From Wuchereria bancrofti (Eukaryota; Nematoda; Chromadorea; Rhabditida; Onchocercidae): a stretch of DNA of 64,000 nucleotides. Shown piece by piece: positions 49,140-61,334 of the stretch. The stretch covers positions 5,430,667 to 5,494,666 of the forward strand of contig SSBO01000007.1 in assembly GCA_005281725.1 (NCBI GenBank), in the 5' to 3' direction. Both the position numbers and the translations under genes were made by a program. Positions within the stretch are counted from its first letter, which is position 1; each line of letters begins with the position of its first letter. The notes under the pieces were generated by a model. That model was not told the DNA's origin, did not search any database, and was given only the letters and a program-made list of their open reading frames with translations.

Positions 49140-51790
49140 GGAAGTCCTGTTAAAAAGACCGCAAGAAAGTCTCGTGGGTAGTCCTAACGGTTGCCGTTAC
49201 ACGTTGTATTTTCTCTACGTACTTTCTTAAAGATCCATTGAAGAGAATTCTTATATCTCTCTTCTTTAGCGCCTTCTTAGGGAGATGGCAATCCTCCATT
49301 CCTAAGAAATGGTCTACCAGACTAACGGTGTGTGTTTCAATACCAGCAATTCCCTCGCTCGGGGACAATAGCGCACCGGTCATGCTGAAGTGTAGAAGCA
49401 ACGCTGATGAAAGCGTTCGTATTAGTAGTAGACTCATACAGAAGATAATGGATTTGTAAAAAAAAAAAAAAAAAAAACTAATCTTGCTGTTTTCCTTCAG
49501 TTGTTTATTGTTCCCTACTTTTTTTATGGAGTTTTTTGGATGTCCTGTATGTCTTCAGTACTGCGTTGTCAATCTCTTTGTCATTCTTCGCACCTGAGAA
49601 AGTGATGCTTCATGGATAGGTAAACTGTTGGACTGAGTATGGTTATAAAGTTGATAATCTATCTGTGATGAGAGGTTGATACAGATGCAGTCTTCAAGCT
49701 GACATGCAGTCCAGAACTGCAGCTTCTTCAATTAACTTCTTGCTTTGAAAGCATTTGCGGAAGTTTGCAGAAGCAGTTCTTGGAGATGATGATGTAAAGT
49801 TTCGGTTTGGGCTTTCAATTGCCTAAAGTTAAGTAGGATTTTATCGGCAGTAAAGAACAAGGTATGGAAATTCGTCTTGTTTTCAACAACTCACAATAAG
49901 CTCATGAGATTTAGCGTGAAGTGTTTGGCCTTTATGTCTTTAAATTCCAGATTTCATCAAGCCCAGGTGTTTTGCTAAATTTCATCTGCTGCATAGCCTT
50001 GAGAGTCTCTTCCAAAAAAATCCTAAAATTGATTTGATTAAAACAGCCTACAGCACCCCTTTCACCGATCCTCTTTTATGAGAAAACCAGCTTTTCGTCC
50101 TGCATCCATAATCTTCAACAGAAACTCCGGGACACCAAAAACAAGGGTGGATCAATCTAAAACCATAGATTCAATCACGCAAAGACAGAGGACTCTACGA
50201 AGTCTTGAAAGGAGTGTATGGACCAATACACTAAGTCACAGCTCCTTTCTGAACGAAGATATGGAATTTAGTTTTTTTTTTTTGCCGGATGAGCTCGAAG
50301 ATTTAGGACGTATATACTGAACAGAGCAACATGTTGCTTGATATGTAGTGGAAGGTGTGTGGAGATAACTCGATCGAAATGAACTTTCAGTAAGCTAGCA
50401 AGTTTGAAAACGATTAATTTCTTGATCATGAAGCTAACTCCAACATTGGAACATTCGGTCTTGGGTTTGCCTGACCAGAACTATAGTCGGCAATATTCCT
50501 TTGAGGCTTCCTTCTTTATGAAGAATTTCACTAAAGATAGCAATGTCAAAGTCGTGATAGTTCATGGGTAATTAAAGTAATTAAAGGAAAAAACGATGTT
50601 CGAGAGGTTCACTATCCACAATATCAGGCACGGTTCCTATGTTCTAACATGCGGATCTTTGAAGGCAGAGCTACACTTTGTCTTTGTTTTTGTTCGACCG
50701 CAGCAGAAGATATCCTTTTGCCGCAATTACGTAACAGGGTGAAACATGGATGACTGAAAAAACTTCTGACCATCTAGGATGCTGGTCAAGCAAGATCATC
50801 TGGGTCAATCTCGAGCGACCAAAGACCTAAACTGCCTGTATGTGGATCAGATCTGCGACTTTCTGTTCATCTTTCCTGTCGTTTCATTTACAGGGTTTTT
50901 TAAATGGAAATATATATCCTTTCTTCGCAGTAGTTTTTTTAGGTGAGACACATAATGTGCGGAATTCGACCCAAGCTTGGACGACAACAGAAGAATCACC
51001 AGGCCGTAGATTTGTTGGGTCCTTTTCTTAGATGCAGAAATGGAGCTAAATGAGCTGCATCTACCCAGGTTTGTAGTTAAGGTCATCTGTCTCTACGATG
51101 GCTGCCCAAGCTAATGAACCCATCTTACTTTGTCTACCCTTCAGTTGAGACCTGTTTGGTTTGAGAGGCCCTATTAGAGACACATGTCATCTCCGGCGTA
51201 GCTCATACCTTACGCAGGTTCTTCTCCCCTGTCAAGGATATGTCGCAGGAGAAAACCGAAAAGCATCATTCCATTATCCTACAAAGTTACAGCAGCATGT
51301 TATATCGCTTTGTCATGAAAGATCTTCTGGCTATAGTAAGAAGACCTTTCATCAGCAAAAGCAGCATAAAATACAAGGAATGACCATTTATTTGCTTGCC
51401 TTCTTCGCCGAAAACTGTTTTGGAGACAATAGCGCCAGTTAATCCTTCCCTCTCTATGCCCAGAGCTGTCATCCTTGCGATCGATACTTTTGAGTGAAGG
51501 CACTTGTGCAAGGTAGAGCGGAAAAGGCGCTCCAGAACATAAGGCTTCGCATGGACAGGTATTCTGAAAAAATTCTCCTATGAGAGTCTCTTTTCTCGTT
51601 TCTCTTCACAGGAAAGGTTCATCATGCTTTTCTAGGAGATGCAGCATTTAGGTGACATTCTGTGATTATCAGTACATCCTAAGTATAGTATCAGTAGGAC
51701 AACGTCTTTCTCGTCGTAGTACCCTCGGGGCTTCTTCCTCGCTGATCACTTGTTTTGCGCGATCTCGATGAAACTTTTCTAGAAATTTGA
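49140..51790 (-). mobile_element. Decayed retroelement, BEL/Pao-like pol remnants
   Basis: This stretch is more GC-balanced than its neighbours and the minus strand shows broken protein fragments in an order compatible with a BEL/Pao polyprotein: an RNase H-end-like piece around 51290-51530 (HSKVSIARM, compare the family's SKSRVAPL...PRLEL), a WSEVFSVIHV piece near 50780 (compare the family's WxKLxRVxAYVLRF), an integrase-end-like piece near 49700 and a basic tail ending RVTATVRTTHETF near 49170. All frames carry several stops and frameshifts, so it is inactive. I found no LTRs or target-site duplication. The family assignment rests on weak motif likeness; it could be another retroelement or an old pseudogene. 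Confidence 0.35.
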
Positions 51791-52720
51791 ACCATCGTCG
51801 CGTGGAGAAAAAGCGAGAGAGGGAGATAGAGAAGAGAAAGAGAGAAAGCGAAAGAGAAACAAGTGGTGATATCTTAAATTTGTCATCAAATTTAGAATTA
51901 TTCTTCGTTTTCTACTGTTACGACTATTACCACTCCTTCTGTCATCCTCAACTCCCTGTAGTACAACTCCCTGTAATACCGTACAACTACATTTCTCCTC
52001 AGCTTCTCATCATCAAATTTTTTGATGATGAATCTTTGCAGATGTTATTAGCAGTTAAGTTTAATTTTAGGACTTAGCAGACATTCAATTATCATGGTTG
52101 AATAGTCACTGTCGCTCAAAAACCATGAAAATTTCCATTTTTGATATTCTTTTTTATGTTACATTTCCATTTATGATTAAGTTGAGAAAGTTATTCTTAC
52201 ATAGTTTATTATTTAAAAAAATAATAAGGTTTAGAAGTTGAAATGCTTGTTTTCCTTCTTATCTTTGTCCGTTACTTAAAAATTATTACTGTCGAAATAA
52301 TAGAACTTTCCAATAATGTTAAAGTTGAAAGTCTTCATGTTTTACTGTTTGTGAATAGGTTGCCTGTCGCCAAGTTCACTTTTTCAAAAATTTGGTAAAC
52401 TTTCTTGCTACCCAATAAATTATGTCTTTGCACATACAACTTAGTTTCCGTGCCTGCGCTTTTTCCTTTGTTCAGATAATGTATTTCTTTAATTCCTCCG
52501 CAAGTTTAAAATCGGTTTTGTGCTTCATTTTCCTTTGCTGTCTTGATCGAAATTTCAATCTTTGCTTCTGAGCCATAATGATAAATAATAATTACACTGC
52601 TGCCTAACTCCTATCTTCTTGTGATCTCATTCCCCAGTCTCTTATTTATATGTTTAATTGTCCTATTTACCTGTTTACCTGTTTGCACATTCACTGATAT
52701 GTTAAAAGCGTTATTTACTT

Positions 52721-52768
52721 TGCGTGGCAGTGAAATGGTTTAATTGCGTGGCAGTGAAATGGTTTAAT
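52721..52768. repeat. Exact 24-bp tandem duplication
   Basis: TGCGTGGCAGTGAAATGGTT plus TAAT occurs twice head to tail without a mismatch, indicating a recent slippage or duplication event. Confidence 0.93.
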
Positions 52769-53545
52769 TATGAGAGAAATGAAAATAACAAGTTTCTTTT
52801 GCAAATATCTCGAAAACTATTCATTCATTTTTAATTCATTTCGCAAGTACTCATTTTTCCTCTTCTCATCTTTTACTCTAAAAAATTCAAGTCGAAAGAC
52901 ATTTAATGAACTTTGACCACTTCACTTAAATCAGCAGTAGCATAACAAATAATTCGAGATGTATTTAGAATTCTTTATTTCTTTTAGGAGCATTGATTAA
53001 AAATGAGTTTCTAGAATTTACTAAAAAAAAGTTATGACTGCGAAAATTATAATTCCAGAGATTAACTTATGAGAAGTTTACTTCCTTTTCGTTCGTGTCT
53101 AATATTCTGACAAATTAATCTTTTCATATAATTTGTTTAATAAACAAAAATTCACGTTATTAACCCAAACCTTTTATCAATTATTGTTGAGTGGTATATT
53201 TCTTGACCGGTAGACATTTTTAACCACAGGCAAGTTTTATTCCATTGTTATTATAGAAATTGGTGAGGCGTAGGTTGTAATTATTATTTACCTAACAGAG
53301 CGCAAAATTTTCTCGTAAACTATTGAGAAACCTGTGGGAACTTTTTGAAATTTTCTTTCGCTAAAAGTTTCTCTGTAATAAAAAATTTCTTTTTAGTAAC
53401 AAAAAGTGATATAAGATAAAAGGTAACAGATCAGATTCCTTCTCACTGGTTGCTACCTTGTATACTACATAAGTTGTCATGACAAAATATAAAAAACAGC
53501 CTCGTCTGTATACTGTAACTCACTGTCGTTGGCAAGTATACTTTT

Positions 53546-54263
53546 ACATAATATATTGATTTTAATATACGAGTTAAATTAATTTAATTGAAATTTGGGC
53601 GAAGTTAAAATTGTTCAAATTTTCTAAATAATAAAATATTGCGGTACTTGTTGGATTAGCCTAGGATTAGCCTGCACATTAAGCTTCTCAAAATGCCTAC
53701 CATTATCAATTTTATATTGCGGCGAAATGTTGACTGCACTTATTTTAATTAAGAATTATGAGATGGCACAGCAGTATGACAATTGTTTGCTAGTTTGATC
53801 TTCGCTCTTCTGAAAGTCTAACATAGCAGTTGACTTCCAATTTTTAAACCTGAAGTTCTGTAAGCAAAAAAAAATAGTTCTACTACTTGCATCTTGTTGC
53901 AGCTTATATTCCGGCTCAGTTATCAGCGGTTCTGCAACTTCAACTTAATTCAGAATTATTGGCATTTTTTTCTACAAATTATAAATATAGTATTAGAATA
54001 TTCTTTACAACATAATTTTGTTTTTCATATTTTTGCAGCAATCATTTAACAAAGAACAAAGCAATCGAGATGTTTTGATGCTAAACATAATTTCTTTCTT
54101 TAACTTTCATAAGTGTACATAATATACTGATTTTAGTACACGAGTTAAATTAATTTAATTGAAATTTAGGTAAACTTAAAATTGTTCAAGTCTTGCGGTA
54201 GTTGTTTGATTAATCAAGTAGCATTATTTAAGCTTCATCAATTTTATACTGCAGCGAAATGTT
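53546..54263. repeat. Diverged dispersed direct repeat, about 150-190 bp, two copies
   Basis: 53546-53731 and 54117-54263 share blocks in the same order: ACATAATATAYTGATTTTA, CGAGTTAAATTAATTTAATT, AAAATTGTTCAA, TTGCGGTA, TTAAGCTTC and ATCAATTTTATAYTG, with indels between. They could be two copies of a small nonautonomous element or an old local duplication. Confidence 0.8.
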
Positions 54264-54423
54264 ACTTTTTATGAAAATGGAAAATTTCTACTTCTCGTTT
54301 CTTTGTTCTCATCATCTTCCATCTCCGCCAGCAACGGACGACAGCCGTGGCGGGGGGATACATATCAGAGCGGTGATGATGATCTTGATGATAACAATGA
54401 CAGCAGATATAAAAGTGATAGTG

Positions 54424-54446
54424 ATATATATATATATATATATATT
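54424..54446. repeat. (AT)n microsatellite
   Basis: About 11 uninterrupted AT units. Confidence 0.93.
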
Positions 54447-55352
54447 CAATACATCCTCTGATAGCAAAACTGGACGAGGTATTAAGGAGTGTAGCCTTCT
54501 CTGAGTATTCTCGGGTGAAACGTTTCGACATATAATTTGAAGAAAAAATTAATTTCTAATCATCAATGATTTTATCAGTTACCAGCATATATTATTTGTT
54601 GCTGATATTGCTTTCTGAATACACAATTACTTCCCACTGATGCTGATATAAGTAATTCTTATAAGAGAAATAAGGTGTTACCTGTTTGTTTCTGCCCTTT
54701 CTACTTCTCCTTCAATGCTTACAACAGTTGTAATTCAGTTTGCTTGAGTGCTTTCTTTTCAGTGAACAGTCAAAGCGCTGATCATTTATCATTAAATTCC
54801 AATTATTTGTAATCTTACCGAATCAATCTTGTAAATTTGATCAAACCAAAAAATTGTCATCTTATCGAGTTGGAAAAAAAGTCAGGTGAATGATGCAACA
54901 ACTTCTCCGCAGGATTAGAAATGTTTAAAATGTCTGCTTAGACTTGCTTATTCTACATTTATTTTTTAGTATAAAACCAACAAGAATTTAGTCAAAGCAG
55001 TTAAGTCAAATAGAATGATATCGAAGATATTGCAAAAGTTATTTCAGTTCAATTCCTTCTAATATATATATATATGTCTTCTAGCAATCATCTAACATTG
55101 TGGACTTCAAAATAATGTCTACAAACATAGAGGGCGATAGAAGTGCATAAACAGAACGTTGGTGACGTGATGAGACATGAATCTGATGACGCCATCGGTG
55201 ATGCGTTCTCGAAGCATTTCAAGGATGGCAATTGTACAGCCTTTGAACCTAAGCAGTACAGAGAGGACCGCTTGTCAATACTGCCTTTCGTTTCATTTTC
55301 GAGTTCCAACTTAACACCAGCCAACTTAATTGATATATTTGTTTATACGGAA

Positions 55353-55354
<2 letters not shown>

Positions 55355-55388
<34 letters not shown>
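55355..55388. repeat. (GA)n microsatellite
   Basis: About 16 uninterrupted GA units; a second purine-rich GA/GAAA tract follows at about 55519-55560. Confidence 0.93.
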
Positions 55389-55392
<4 letters not shown>

Positions 55393-55780
55393 TGCTGATA
55401 AAATTTGCCAGGTTTTCAAGAATGTTTTGAACAGTCGGCTTGAATTTAATTGACAGAAATATGTGTTTTTTTTTATTAATCTTTAAAATGAAAAAGAAAT
55501 ATGCAATAAATTAGCAAAAAGAAAGGAAGAGAGAGAAAGAAAGAAAGGAAGAAAGAGAGGTAGAAGGTGGGCAAGTGGACTAAGAATGATATCATTTCGA
55601 GAAAGCTCGAAGGATAAAAATGCAGGCCATAGGGCAATCTGATGAGGTTAGTGCCTGTGGGCATTATTGTTATTCTTCACTTTCCTATGTAAAGAGAAGA
55701 GAGGCTAAGCCTTTTCAGTCGACCCTTTAAACAGAAAGTGTTTCTCCATCCCACAAGCGAGCGCTTTGCATGAATTTGAT

Positions 55781-55863
55781 ATGAGATGGAAGTGGGTGGA
55801 TTCTAGCTGATTGCTTAAGCTTGTAAATAGGCACAACTTAGAGTCCACCCACTCACATCTCAT
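55781..55863 (+). ncRNA. MicroRNA-precursor-like hairpin (candidate)
   Basis: An 83-nt stretch folds by hand into 8 bp (55781-55788 with 55856-55863), a 2x2 internal mismatch, then 16 consecutive pairs (55791-55806 with 55838-55853, two of them G-U) closing a 31-nt loop that has a small internal palindrome. Stem length, one symmetric bulge and loop size resemble an animal pre-miRNA. The 5' arm starts ATGAGATGGAAGTGGG; the 3' arm contains TCCACCCACTCACATCTC. I do not recognise the seed as a known family (it is not let-7, bantam or miR-100). Strand is not determined; the opposite strand would fold almost as well. Could also be a foldback element remnant. Confidence 0.4.
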
Positions 55864-57060
55864 TAATCTCGAAAAATGTGCCTCTGTAAATATGTTTTTG
55901 ATGTGGCAATTTCTTTAATTATTGACGTCATTAGCCTTTTGAGGTGAAAAGATTTCAATTTAGTGACGTAATGCAAGAATATAGGCGAAGTCATATTGTT
56001 GATTTCAGCACCCGCAAAGATCGACTCTGATTGGGTCTGAGAAGTGAAATGGGACTTTAGGAGCTGGTAAGAATGAAGATTCTTTCCTCCCCTGAAACTG
56101 GAAGCTTGCTATTACTGACGTATTTGACTTTATTTCCTGATTTTTTTTACAGAAAAATTTGTCGGATGAAAATATACGGAACGGAATATAGATATTTCAT
56201 TTGAAAACCGATTTCTTTCGACTATTCACATTGTTTTCGCATTTTTAGTGATGTCCACTTCTTACTTGTGCGTTTAATGTTTCACAGTAATAGGAGTGCG
56301 TCTATAATAGGAAGTTTTTGATCTTTGACAAAATTTCACTTTAATTCATACAATTTTAACCTAATTCCAAATAATATTCGAGCTGCTTTTTAGGGAGATT
56401 TCATTTTTTTTTAGCCAGGCGAACAGGGAATTTCTTTTGCTAACAGTTTGTATATTTACTGATAGCGCAATATCGTTTATGCAAAAGAAATTTTGATAAA
56501 AGATGAAATTCGTAATAATGGCATTGAAAGTTAGGTATATATGAGCTGGATAAATTTCATATCTTACCACCCGGATCCATTCATGCTTTAGGGAATCAGT
56601 GAGGCGTTTACTTTAGCGAATGGAGTTCCATAAGAGGAAGATATAAAGGAGGAGAAAGGGAAGGTAAGTAAGCAAAAGAAGGTTATTGTTATCGTGTGTT
56701 ATGTGCATCCTTCATCGGATACTTCGGATTGGCTTATTGGATATTTTCCATTTGGACTTTCCTGTTGTTAGTGCTCCTTATGTCATGAACTTGAAATGGA
56801 AATTGAAATTCGACGAGGTCATCCTGTCAAGTCTTCCTCTCTACCCATTCAGAAATAACATGAGCAAAAGTGGCAACAGGCAGCAAATGGTTAATTTCAT
56901 GAAATGAAATCGTAAACATACTATCTACCACCATCGTTGGCAACGCTATTCAGAGCGGTGCTTAGCTTTCCCAGTCCCGGCTTACAGAGCCAAGGAAAGA
57001 GGAGAGCCTATCATGCACCTATAGTTACCGCCTCCGACATAAATCAATCTTGAAGCCACC

Positions 57061-57133
57061 TTCATCACATCACATCACATCACATCACACTACACCACAC
57101 TACACCACACCACACCACACCACACCACACCAC
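57061..57133. repeat. (CACAT)n/(CACAC)n pentanucleotide array
   Basis: Pentamers CACAT, CACTA and CACAC in tandem, about 14 units, grading from one variant to another. Confidence 0.9.
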
Positions 57134-57229
57134 ATCCCATCATACTATCCGTATTGTCATCGTTTACATTATTGCCATCACTCATATCAAAATCTTAACA
57201 CTTTTCTCTTCTTCCTTTGTGGCACTGAT

Positions 57230-57230
<1 letters not shown>

Positions 57231-57260
<30 letters not shown>

Positions 57261-57271
57261 GCAGCAGCAGG
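57231..57271 (+). repeat. (CAG/CAA)n tract with possible polyglutamine frame
   Basis: Thirteen CAG/CAA triplets follow an acceptor-like CTGATAG and continue in the glutamine frame to EDHVKELSNSYVT before a stop. A donor-like CAT|GTGAAG follows. It lies 0.9 kb before the first TENT5 exon. It could be an upstream exon, but no second evidence exists. Confidence 0.6.
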
Positions 57272-58146
57272 AGGATCATGTGAAGGAACTAAGTAACAGT
57301 TACGTGACTTAACTTTGCACACAATTCTTGAAGTGATCGGCTAAATGGCTTTTAGATTTAGCAATGCTGCTGTGATTATAGCTTGGACAAAGATTATTCC
57401 GCCATAACTGAAGCTAACAAAAGGCAAAGATCAGTGTCCGACTGCTTTCTTATCATTCATTCTACATCCTATGCAGCTTTCCTCACTATCACATCACTTT
57501 GCACGCTCACTAAATTACAGTCTATTGAACCAGCTCTTTTTGCTCCTTTAAAATTTTGGGCTTCTATTACATAGTTTCCAATGAACTTAAATTTTTTCCA
57601 AAATATCATCCCTTAAAAGAATAATATTAGAGAATCAGCTATATACTAAAAGGAATAACTGCAAATAAGTATGATAATACGAAGTGTGACTCAATTGATT
57701 TACTCTTTCTTTTTTTTTTTGCAACATTTGTGCTTCTGAATGAATTAACACTTTATATTTGTTTGCATATGTCATTCCTGACCGTATCATTTTTATTACT
57801 TGCAGCAGTACTATATTCTTCATACACCATTGTCAATCTGACATATTGTGAGTGGAATGTATTTATAATTATTTACATCTTCCTCAAAATGCCATTTATT
57901 TAATTGTCATTTGTGATTTAAAATCCAAGACAGTATAAATACAAAACACTAATTTTTTAGGCATGGGGATTTCTACTTTATGCATTAAAAAGCAAAGAAA
58001 AATGCTCTATATTTTAATATTTGTGTCCTGACGATACTTTAAAATATGCGTTCGAGAAAATTTGCATAAAACTTCGTCCTTCATCTTTTAACTATATTTT
58101 AAATGCATTTCAGTACAATCCATCGTCAAGTTTGGTTGCTTCAAAA

Positions 58147-61100
58147 ATGACCTCGGAATGTAGCTCTCAAATTTATTCGTTATCAAGCACAACAGAGCTT
58201 AATTCAGCACAAGTAATGTATTTCTTCTCTTTTCTGCTTTTCATTTATTCATTTGTTCTTTTTCCACGTTTATGTTCCTTCTAAAACCAAAGCTTTATTT
58301 TGCAAAATCTACGAATCGACTTTTTGATGCTGATTTGGAAAGTTCTGATTATTTGAAAAAGAGCTATATCAAAATCCAAAAATTACTTAAAAATAGCCGT
58401 TTGTTTTCCGAAAAGAATTAATTCCTTGTTAAGAGATTTTAATGTCATCTTTAATCTAATACCTGAGTCATTCTGAAATATGGAATTGCTTTTTTGTGTA
58501 CCTGAAAATTATTTGCTTGTTTATGATTCCTGTAGTTTTTTCAAATTCCACTGTTAAATAAAATTCGGAAACTTTTACAATAAGTAGCAATGCTTTTACC
58601 ATTTTTGAATTTGCACTTAGCCACAATAAACTGTTTTGTTTTGGCATTAAAATTGTTTCAGGTGGAACGGTTGCGCTCAGTGCTCAATGAACAGGTAGAA
58701 ATTCACGGGAGAGGTAATTTCCCAACGCTCAGCGTACGTCTGCATGATTTGATCATCTGTGTACGTGATAGCCTGCGTGCAGCAGGTATTGGTCCAAAAA
58801 ATGTAAAAATGAACGGTGGTGCTGCATCATACGTCGTGGCAACGGAGGAATTCGCATATTCAGATCTCGACTTGATTTTTCCAATGAGTTTCGAAAGCGA
58901 ACAAAGCTTTGATAGTGTTAGTCCTAATCTTTTTTCTTCCTCTGCTTAAAAATTATACAGTCAAACTTGAGATTGTCAACTGATAACATTAAAATTTTTC
59001 GAGAATATAGAATTAAAAAATGACTTCAAATATAGAACGAAGTTGCGAAGTTTTCATGCATTCATTTTTTGTCCTGTATCTGCTCTAGTCTCATTGCAAA
59101 TATGAATTCGTTGAATTTTGCTTCTTCAGAAGAATTATTTGTGTGTGAAAGAAGTATTGTAACCGATAACTGTCATCTTCAAATAGATTATTGCGATTTA
59201 CGAAGATTAATTGAGATTTGACATTGTTTACTTCTTGATTGCTGCTATTTGTTGGATTGTATTTAAGGCAGTAATGAAAAGTATATCCATTTACTTTATT
59301 CGAGATGAGTAACGTTCCAAAATTTATCACTACTTTGACCAGTCAGATCAAACTATTTAGTTCTTCAGACTTTTTCTGACAGTTAATTAAGAAATTGGTA
59401 AACCAATATGAAGACAGGTAATTTTAGGTGAGATCGGCTGTTTTTGATGCTATGGTGCAGTTAATGCCAGAATCGACTAATAAAGAAAAGATATCGGCCA
59501 ATACATTGAAGGATATTTATATCCGAAAAATGGTTAAAGTTTCGGATGGTGATCGTTGGTCACTGTTCTCGCTTCACAATGATTTCGGACGATGCATCGA
59601 GCTAAAATTCGTAGACCGAATGCGACGTCAATTCGAATTTAGTGTTGACAGTTTTCAAATTACCTTGGATGTTTTATTGGACCGACCCGACCATCCGAAA
59701 CCAATCATCACCGCTGAAAGCATGTTTGGTGACATTAACAAGGTTATTTTTTTTCTTTCAATTTTGTTTTTTTTTTTTTTTTTGTTATTCTTTTTTCAGA
59801 ATTTTGTTATTCTACCTCTCTGTGTGTTACAATGTTATATGAGTATTAGGACTACTTTTTATGATATTAATTTTTTTTTTGCAACAGATATATCGAAAAA
59901 ACGAGACTCAAACGACGGAAGTTAACTTGACACTACAGTTTAATTTAATTTAATATTAAGATTACTTCTTTACAAGAAGGGAAAAGTAAATTAAGAGCGA
60001 TACAAAAATGACGATACATTATTATTTCAAAGAAATGCTTCATCATCTCTCCTTGAGTATTTTAACTTTTTTACGATGCTATTGGGAATTGGGCACTTTT
60101 TCATATCTTCATCCTATTCAAAAAAGTGAGAAGAATTAATATTTCAGTTCAGAGCAATAATACAGTAGCAATAAATAGTTTTTCAAAAGGCCTTTTCATC
60201 AGGAAGGATGCGAATAAGAGAAATGATTGGAACGTATAATGAAAGGATTTTATTAATTTTCGTTTTAATTCAAGGAAGAACAAAGTTCTCGCATACAAAT
60301 AAAGTAATTCACTGTAATAATAAAGAAGGCCTGTTACTGAATTATCTATTTACCGCTTTAGAATGTAAGGCGACGGAGTCAGGTTATGACCTTATCTTGG
60401 GACATGGCTTATGGCGTAGTAGTTGCTCAGCAACTTGCTTTCTTTAAAAGAATTTTATTTTTTAGGCATTGCAGCATCTGAACGAACGATTGATTGATAC
60501 ACGAAGGCCTGAGGAGATCCGTGGTGGAGGACTGTTAAAATATTGTCACTTGCTTACTCGCGGTTATAAAGCAGCTAGGCCAAACAAATGCCGTCAGCTC
60601 GAGCGGTATATGTGCTCCCGTTTTTTTATTGATTTTCCAGAAGTCAGTAGCCAGGAGGTTAAACTGCGCGCTTATCTTGACAATCATTTCGGTACCGAGG
60701 ACCAGGTTACTGTTTTCTCAATCATTTTAGGCATTTTAAAAATTTTGACTCATTTTGAAAAAAAATATAGGCTTTATTCTTTTTTACTGACTGTAAATTT
60801 ATACCTTTTGTATTTTACGTAACGTTTTAGTTCTTATAATATTTATTATCAATAGATCTATCTCCAAATTTTTTCTTCTACTTTCCCTAAAATTATTCGT
60901 TCCATCAGAATGTGTTTTAAATGGCTTCCAATCTTATGAATTCCACAAGTATGCATGAAAAAGTCGTGCACTGTTGCAGAAAGATAGGAGCATATTGAAA
61001 GATAACAAGCTAGAAAATGAGCCATTAAAATTGTCTGCAACGGATATCCGGCTAGTGGCAGTTAAATTTAAGCCTTAATTTAAATTTAAAGTTTGTAGTT

Positions 61101-61334
61101 CAGGATAAGTATGATTATCTGCTGTTGTTATATCGAGTAATCAGCGAGAGTACGGTTTGCCTAATGTCACATGAGCGACGACAGACATTATCAATGGTTG
61201 ACAGGTTGGCTTATCAGTTATCCGTCAATATGTATTACCAACAGAGCTGTATGGGCGGCTTCTGTGGACATACACCTCGTCAAACACTACTGTACTTACC
61301 ACCAAATGCTTCCTACTGGATACCGGTTGTGTAG
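58147..61334 (+). CDS. TENT5: Noncanonical poly(A) polymerase TENT5 (FAM46 family)
   Basis: TENT5 enzymes lengthen poly(A) tails of selected cytoplasmic and ER-translated secretory mRNAs and have an animal-specific nucleotidyltransferase fold. Exons 58147-58212, 58662-58916, 59428-59742, 60466-60705 and 61104-61334 sum to 1107 bp, 368 residues. Visible motifs: the family opening RLRSVL...[21 protein letters not shown] with G74-G75; YSDLDLIF with the two catalytic aspartates D90 and D92; CIELKFVD with the third carboxylate E165; [59 protein letters not shown]. The catalytic triad is complete, so it should be active. After HERRQTLS the C-terminus diverges and is short. The ATG chosen lies inside an exon that opens at 58114 in the same frame, so an upstream coding exon is possible. 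Confidence 0.95.

Larger units (their letters stand above)
35527..58113. other. 22.6-kb region without a supported protein gene
   Basis: Neither strand shows exons with homology or linked phases over this distance, unlike the gene-dense 9-35 kb part. It contains simple repeats (TTG/TTA, GA, TCAC, AT, CACAT, CAG), local direct repeats, four of the five near-perfect snapback palindromes (the fifth lies at 28494-28533), a decayed retroelement (about 49.1-51.8 kb) and a microRNA-like hairpin (55.78 kb). WDR75's 3' UTR and any 5' noncoding exons of TENT5 would lie at its ends. Noncoding RNAs or fast-evolving genes could be missed by eye. Confidence 0.55.

Noticed and set aside
55143..55430. 95-codon frame MHKQNVGDVMRHESDD... 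ending in a RERERE run.
   Set aside because: The first 45 codons look protein-like, but there is no recognised family or splice chain and the tail is the GA microsatellite; left as unproven.
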